Under the pieces are notes generated by a model, which did no database searches, was not told the origin of the DNA, and saw only the letters and a list, made by a program, of their open reading frames with translations. From Collybiopsis luxurians FD-317 M1 (Eukaryota > Basidiomycota > Agaricomycetes > Agaricales > Omphalotaceae): 64,000 nucleotides of DNA. Positions 59,640-64,000 of the stretch are shown piece by piece. Where the stretch lies: the NCBI GenBank assembly GCA_000827265.1, contig KN834768.1, positions 45,063 through 109,062 on the forward strand. Reading direction: 5' to 3'. Numbering within the stretch: position 1 is the first letter of the stretch; each line of letters opens with the position of its first letter. The position numbers were made by a program, and so were the translations under genes.

Positions 59640-60260
59640 TGCAAGCATAGTTGCTTGCAGGGAGATCGGTCTACGTCGTGCTAGTATCAGTAAATAATGA
59701 ATTATGAAATACGGACTAGGCCCAGGGTAGACGGGAAAATGACTCACTTGATATACATCCCTTGCCACACGAAACAGCAGCCCCGAACCAATGGTGCCCT
59801 GACGTTCTTCCTCATGCTCATTACACAGACCGTCCTCACATCCTTATTCAAATGGGAACAATGGCATATGTCAGGCGACAATCTATAGAGAGCGTCCGAT
59901 GTACGCCTGTATCGAGCATTGCAGAGCGACTGGTCCCTTGGACGAGGATGAACTCCCGCTGTGGAAGCTGGACCACCGATAAATTCAAATGGCGCTGCAT
60001 GATGTTGAAGGAGTAGAGGTAGGACATGTACGTGTCATGAGGAGGCTGCCAGCAAGAGCCCAAGTTATGGAGAAGACGACCTAAGGGTGGAGAAGGGGTG
60101 GGACGTCCCGACATGGCGTTGGATACAGCATGGAGCGAAACGTGCCAAAAGAAAAGAGGAAGGATGTGTGTAAGCGGGGCAGGAAGACGACAAAATGGCC
60201 AGATGAATGTCTGAAGGCTGTAAGACGAGATGAGTTATTAACTACATCTTGAGAGCAAAG
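59640..60260 (-). pseudogene. Decayed divergent gene upstream of NACHT copy 3
   Basis: Minus-strand segments match the relics upstream of copies 1 and 2: EFILVQGTSRSAMLDTGVHR near 59885-59955, and a block with TCTTACAGCCTTCAGACATT (about 60140-60220) against TCTTACAGCCTTCGGTTATT at 2680. Relative to its receptor it has the same divergent orientation as the other two. Not intact. Confidence 0.45.
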
Positions 60261-61404
60261 CCAAGTCGTACCTTTCGTGGTCGGCCCATTGAGAGGAATC
60301 CACGAACATGTCCAAAGCTTGATTATCCTCCTCTCTCTCCATCCCAGCTTCGCCAAATCATGTTCCATCCAGACGAAAATTGTACAGGAACCGAGGAAGG
60401 ACTGGAATGTACGGTCACCCGACTGGCATCGAAAGAAAAGCCTCAGGAAGCGGGAGGAGCGCTGATGGGCATCGGGAGATAAAGAATGATAATGCAGATG
60501 ACGCTGGAGACGAGTGCAGCCTTAGTTGAAGGAGTAGTGCACCATGCTAGGTTGGTGGTATTAATGAAACTCCAGGTGTGATTTATACACGACGAGCTTA
60601 CCTGCATGGTACAAATTAGGCTTCTTCAACTCCCGCCTTCCAAGTAAGGTCTAAGCGACACCTCAGTGGCAACACAGGGTACCGAATCGAGTATCTTGTT
60701 CCTGGCGAGCACAGTAAGCAAGATAGAAAAGTAATTGAGGTCCTCGGTGTTACTTCACTCGTCCACACATTTCGAACTATGTAATCTCTGCATTTAACAA
60801 TTATGGGAGGCACAGTAATCAGCACGAAAATAACCAGTCAGAGAAGTTGATTTTAGTGCTTGAGTATGCAGTTGCCCTGACAATAGAGAATGGACTGGAG
60901 ACGCGAAACCTGCTGCGAGGTAAATGGAAAGAGGCGATGGGAACTAGACGTAGACGCCCGGGCACCGAGAAGGCGCCCAATGTTGTCTTTTCGCACGCAT
61001 AGCTATCCGTGCCAAAGAGTAAGTAAATTGCAGAAGCTGGGTGGGAACGAGGCTGAACAAGTGGACGTAATGTGAAAGCTAGGCTCATCCCTCGAGATAA
61101 GATAGTCATAAATGGTCGGCTAGTGAACGAAAGTGTTCTGGGGTTTGGCCCAGCACGAGTGATAACAAAAGTGGTAACAAACACGCAAAGACCAAATCTT
61201 CGGTGGCTCGAATGTTTCGGAATTTTGTATGAGTGTATGAATGGGAGAGAGTAGGGTGACGCGAAAACTGTCGCCAGCTTTGAGAGACAGATAGGAGAGA
61301 AGGAAAGTTTCGAATTTGACACACAGGCGTCTCTCACGCCTTCAGCCAGATGACACGACCCCATGATACCATATTGATATATTGATATTGGCCTTTCCGC
61401 AGCG
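60261..61404. other. Upstream region of NACHT copy 3
   Basis: No supported gene. A 202-codon open frame on the minus strand (60819-61427) overlaps the receptor promoter and is not conserved upstream of the other copies. Confidence 0.45.
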
Positions 61405-61412
61405 TATATATA
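61405..61412 (+). promoter_or_regulatory. TATA-like box of NACHT copy 3
   Basis: TATATATA lies 95-102 bp upstream of the ATG at 61507, in sequence shared with the copy 1 promoter (GGTCGTGTCATC and GGCC..ATATC blocks). Confidence 0.5.
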
Positions 61413-61506
61413 CGAGGTAGATATCACGATGAAAGTTTTCCCTCCAAGCTTTGACCACTATCACGGCTTACTCTCGAAATCTCTGAACTCATCACTCGCT
61501 GTTCAA

Positions 61507-64000
61507 ATGGCATCTGTCACAACCAATTTGACCCCGGCAGCTATAGCGGCACTGCCAACTCAAGTGGTGGATCCCGCAACTCAAGAACTTACTAGACTTT
61601 GGCAGGAGGCTGCTGAAAGGTTCAAACAGGACCAAGCAGTAAAGCTCCCGGAATGGGACGCAACTCTCCAAAAGATGACTTCTTGTGATTCTGTCGAGGA
61701 CATCTGTATTATTCTTGAACAAGATTTTTTCACCAAGGTCAAAGAAGCTCGTGGTAGTACAAAATGGATAAGCCTGCGAGAAAAATATTTGAAGCCAACT
61801 GTGGAGATCATCCTGAAGTTCAATGATGTGTTTGCAGAGCTTGCAGCATTCTTTGTATGTTCTGATCATAAAATGCTTTTGCTATCTATAACATTATTCA
61901 TATGCTGTAGCCAACTGTACCTGGTGGCAAGGCCATTTTTGTAGCCTTTGGTGTGCTGTTACAGGTTTGTGGCACTATATCAATGTTTTTCATACTCTTA
62001 GACTCTGGAACACATAGGCTACTAAGGGAGTTAGTGGATGGTTTGATAATCTCAATGATTTCTTTAGCGACTTGAAGGAATTCCTCAAACCATTGTCAAT
62101 GTTAATACCTTTTCGCAAAGAAATGGGGAATGCATATTATGAAATAGTTTCTGCGATCCTTACCCTTATTATCGAAGTGGTCTATGCTGCAATGAAGAAA
62201 GTTAGTAAAGGCAAGGTGGTACTGCGAATCAGTATGTACTGGTATTTTTGTTTCCTTGTTTGATATTCACTCTTGTTTTGATAGAGCTATATTGGGATGC
62301 ACTGGTGAATTCTAAGGAAGTAGAAGAGGCTCGAGACCGTCTCAATAAACTCATGGACAAAGCAAGGGATTTTACATGGGCAGTAACTGCCAAGCATGGA
62401 ATTGAAACACATCAAACAAGTATTTACCCTTTACAGCTTACTTACAATTTACAAAAGTTAACTTGTTTTTACACAGATCAGCAGATTTTACAAATTCTGT
62501 ATGGTTTACAAAATCAGAAGACAGAAATATTGCTTGAAATGAAGATGTATCTGGAAGAATGTAAAGGCTATTTTATGTTGAAGGTGGTTATATGGCTAAC
62601 AATATTGTTACCTACAGCTCAGCTGGAAGAAAAGCTTGACAAGAAGTTGAATCCTGTTAAAACTGCTTACATCAACAGTGACAGAGTCTGCCTGGAAGGA
62701 ACTAGGGTCCAAATCCTAGAAAAGATATCTCAGTGGATATTGAACCCTGAAGATAATTCTCCACAAAAGTTTCTTCTTTGTGGCGCTGCTGGTACAGGCA
62801 AATCTGCTATCTGCCATGCTATTGGGAAAAGATTCAAGGAAATGAACTGTCTCGGGGCTTTTTTTGCCTTTGACCGCACATTTGCTGCAGAGAGGACCCC
62901 AATTCGAGCTGTACAGAGTATTGCATATGGACTAGGAAAAAATATTCCAGATTTTGGAAAGGCTTTGATGAAAATCTTGAAGGAAGATTCAGACATCCTA
63001 CAAGACTCTAGCATAAAAGAGCAGTGGAAAAAGCTTATTCTGGAACCAGCCCAAGGTCTTAATGAACTTAGGCCGGTAGTTATTATTGTAGATGCCCTTG
63101 ATGAAAGTGGGGAACCGAATGTGGATAGCCCAAGAGATAAATTGGTATCTTTGCTACTAGATGACAAACAGGATCTTCCAAAGAATCTTTACATTTTTAT
63201 GACATCACGCCTGGAGCATGATATTATGAAGCATTTGGATCAAAATTTGAAAGGTCTTTGTATCGAGAACATGAATGATCTACAGGAAACTGCAATGGAT
63301 ATTTCTAAATATGTGCTCTATCGTATTACTAAAGCAAAGAAGATCAATCAAATCAATGAAAGCCAATGCGAGCTTCTTGCTGAAAAGGCTGAGGGATACT
63401 TCCAATGGGCAGCTACAGTTTGTAATGAATTGTGCAGGGATGAAGCAGGGGTTAAACCCAAGAAGTTATTTCAACGGTTCCTAGAACTTGCACCAAAATC
63501 CAAACAAAATACCTATCCACTAGATGAGACATACAAATTCATTTTGCAGCAACGGTTCAATTATCTGAATGAGGAAGTCATGGAAGAATATAGAAAAGTG
63601 ATGTCCCAAGTTCTGGCATCACTTGAGCCTCTTTCACAACAGTCACTACAGAGGCTTCAGAGTGCATGTTTTAGGCAAAAAGAAGATGATAATGAGATAG
63701 AAGAAGATGAAGAACCAGAAGTGGATATAGTGATCAAGTTTCTTGGGTCTCTATTTACCGGAGTGCATAGACCCGATATTCCTGTTGAGCCAGTCCACAC
63801 ATCTATTCGGGACTTCCTCTTGGACAAAAATAGAAGTGGGGATTATGCTGTAGACATATTTCAGGGCCATATGACCATGACACTAGGCACCATTAGACTG
63901 ATGACTGAGAAATTACATTTCAATATCTGCAACCTGGAAAATTCACATAGGTTCAATTCAGAAGTAAAAGACCTTCCAGATAAGATAATAAGCCACATAC
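61507..64000 (+). CDS. NACHT NOD-like receptor, copy 3 (3' end outside window)
   Basis: Exons: 61507-61854, 61911-61964, 62018-62231, 62285-62419, 62477-62560 and 62618 to beyond 64000. The start MASVTTNLTPAAIAALPTQ matches copies 1 and 2; an in-frame ATG at 61429 would add 26 residues that are not conserved. The N-terminal Goodbye-like domain (LTRLWQEAAERFKQDQAVKL) is followed by a short linker, then NACHT with Walker A CGAAGTGKSAICHAIGK, Walker B VVIIVDALDESGE and sensor FMTSRLEHDI. Next come EAEGYFQWAATVCNE-type helices and the acidic stretch EIEEDEEPEVD. It tracks copy 2 exon for exon up to the right edge, so WD40 repeats may follow, but the sensor is not visible. Confidence 0.88.

Noticed and set aside
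60819..61427. 202-codon minus-strand open frame next to NACHT copy 3
   Set aside because: It covers the receptor promoter, is not conserved upstream of copies 1 and 2, and shows no domain or intron signals.
1..64000. CRISPR array, rRNA genes or bacterial-type operons
   Set aside because: No regularly spaced short palindromic repeats or rRNA sequence were seen; genes are spliced and eukaryotic.

Overview
The window looks like nuclear DNA from a filamentous basidiomycete, probably an agaricomycete. Genes are dense and cut by many 45-75 bp GT-AG introns. The gene content is typical of mushrooms: NACHT-type NOD-like receptors, secreted GH92 and GH79 glycosidases, GFA/CENP-V proteins, an F-box/LRR relic and small cysteine-rich secreted proteins. 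No species can be assigned from the sequence alone. All exon coordinates were worked out by eye from splice signals and comparison of paralogues.

Left (1-14.5 kb): two NOD-like receptor genes in tandem on the minus strand. The first runs off the left edge. The second is complete and ends in a WD40 propeller of about 15 very similar repeats. Each has about 2.5 kb of homologous upstream sequence holding a decayed divergent gene. Centre-left (14.5-19.5 kb): two signal-peptide kinase-like genes, then a low-complexity nuclear protein that may be the INO80 subunit Ies4. Middle (19.9-34 kb): a tandem duplication of a GH92 mannosidase, a GPI-anchored GH79 glycosidase and an MFS transporter. This is a plausible glycan-degradation and uptake neighbourhood.

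Centre-right (34.6-48 kb): a small secreted protein, three GFA paralogues, a carrier-gene relic, a Copia relic, a TA-flanked MITE, a peroxisomal crotonase ending in AKL, a 14-exon mitochondrial carrier with 10- and 11-nt microexons, and a third kinase-like copy that is a pseudogene. A near-identical element of about 325 bp lies just 3' of kinase-like copy 1 and just 3' of pseudogene copy 3, in the same relative orientation.

Right (48-64 kb): a small secreted protein gene with a truncated pseudo-copy, a 17-bp minisatellite, an N-terminally truncated and frameshifted NACHT/ankyrin relic with about 26 homogeneous repeats, an F-box/LRR pseudogene, several dispersed duplicated fragments, and a third NOD-like receptor on the plus strand that runs off the right edge.

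Overall the window is a duplication-rich accessory region. It has receptor genes with fast-evolving repeats, secreted and extracellular enzymes, and a small conserved metabolic core (crotonase, carrier, MFS).
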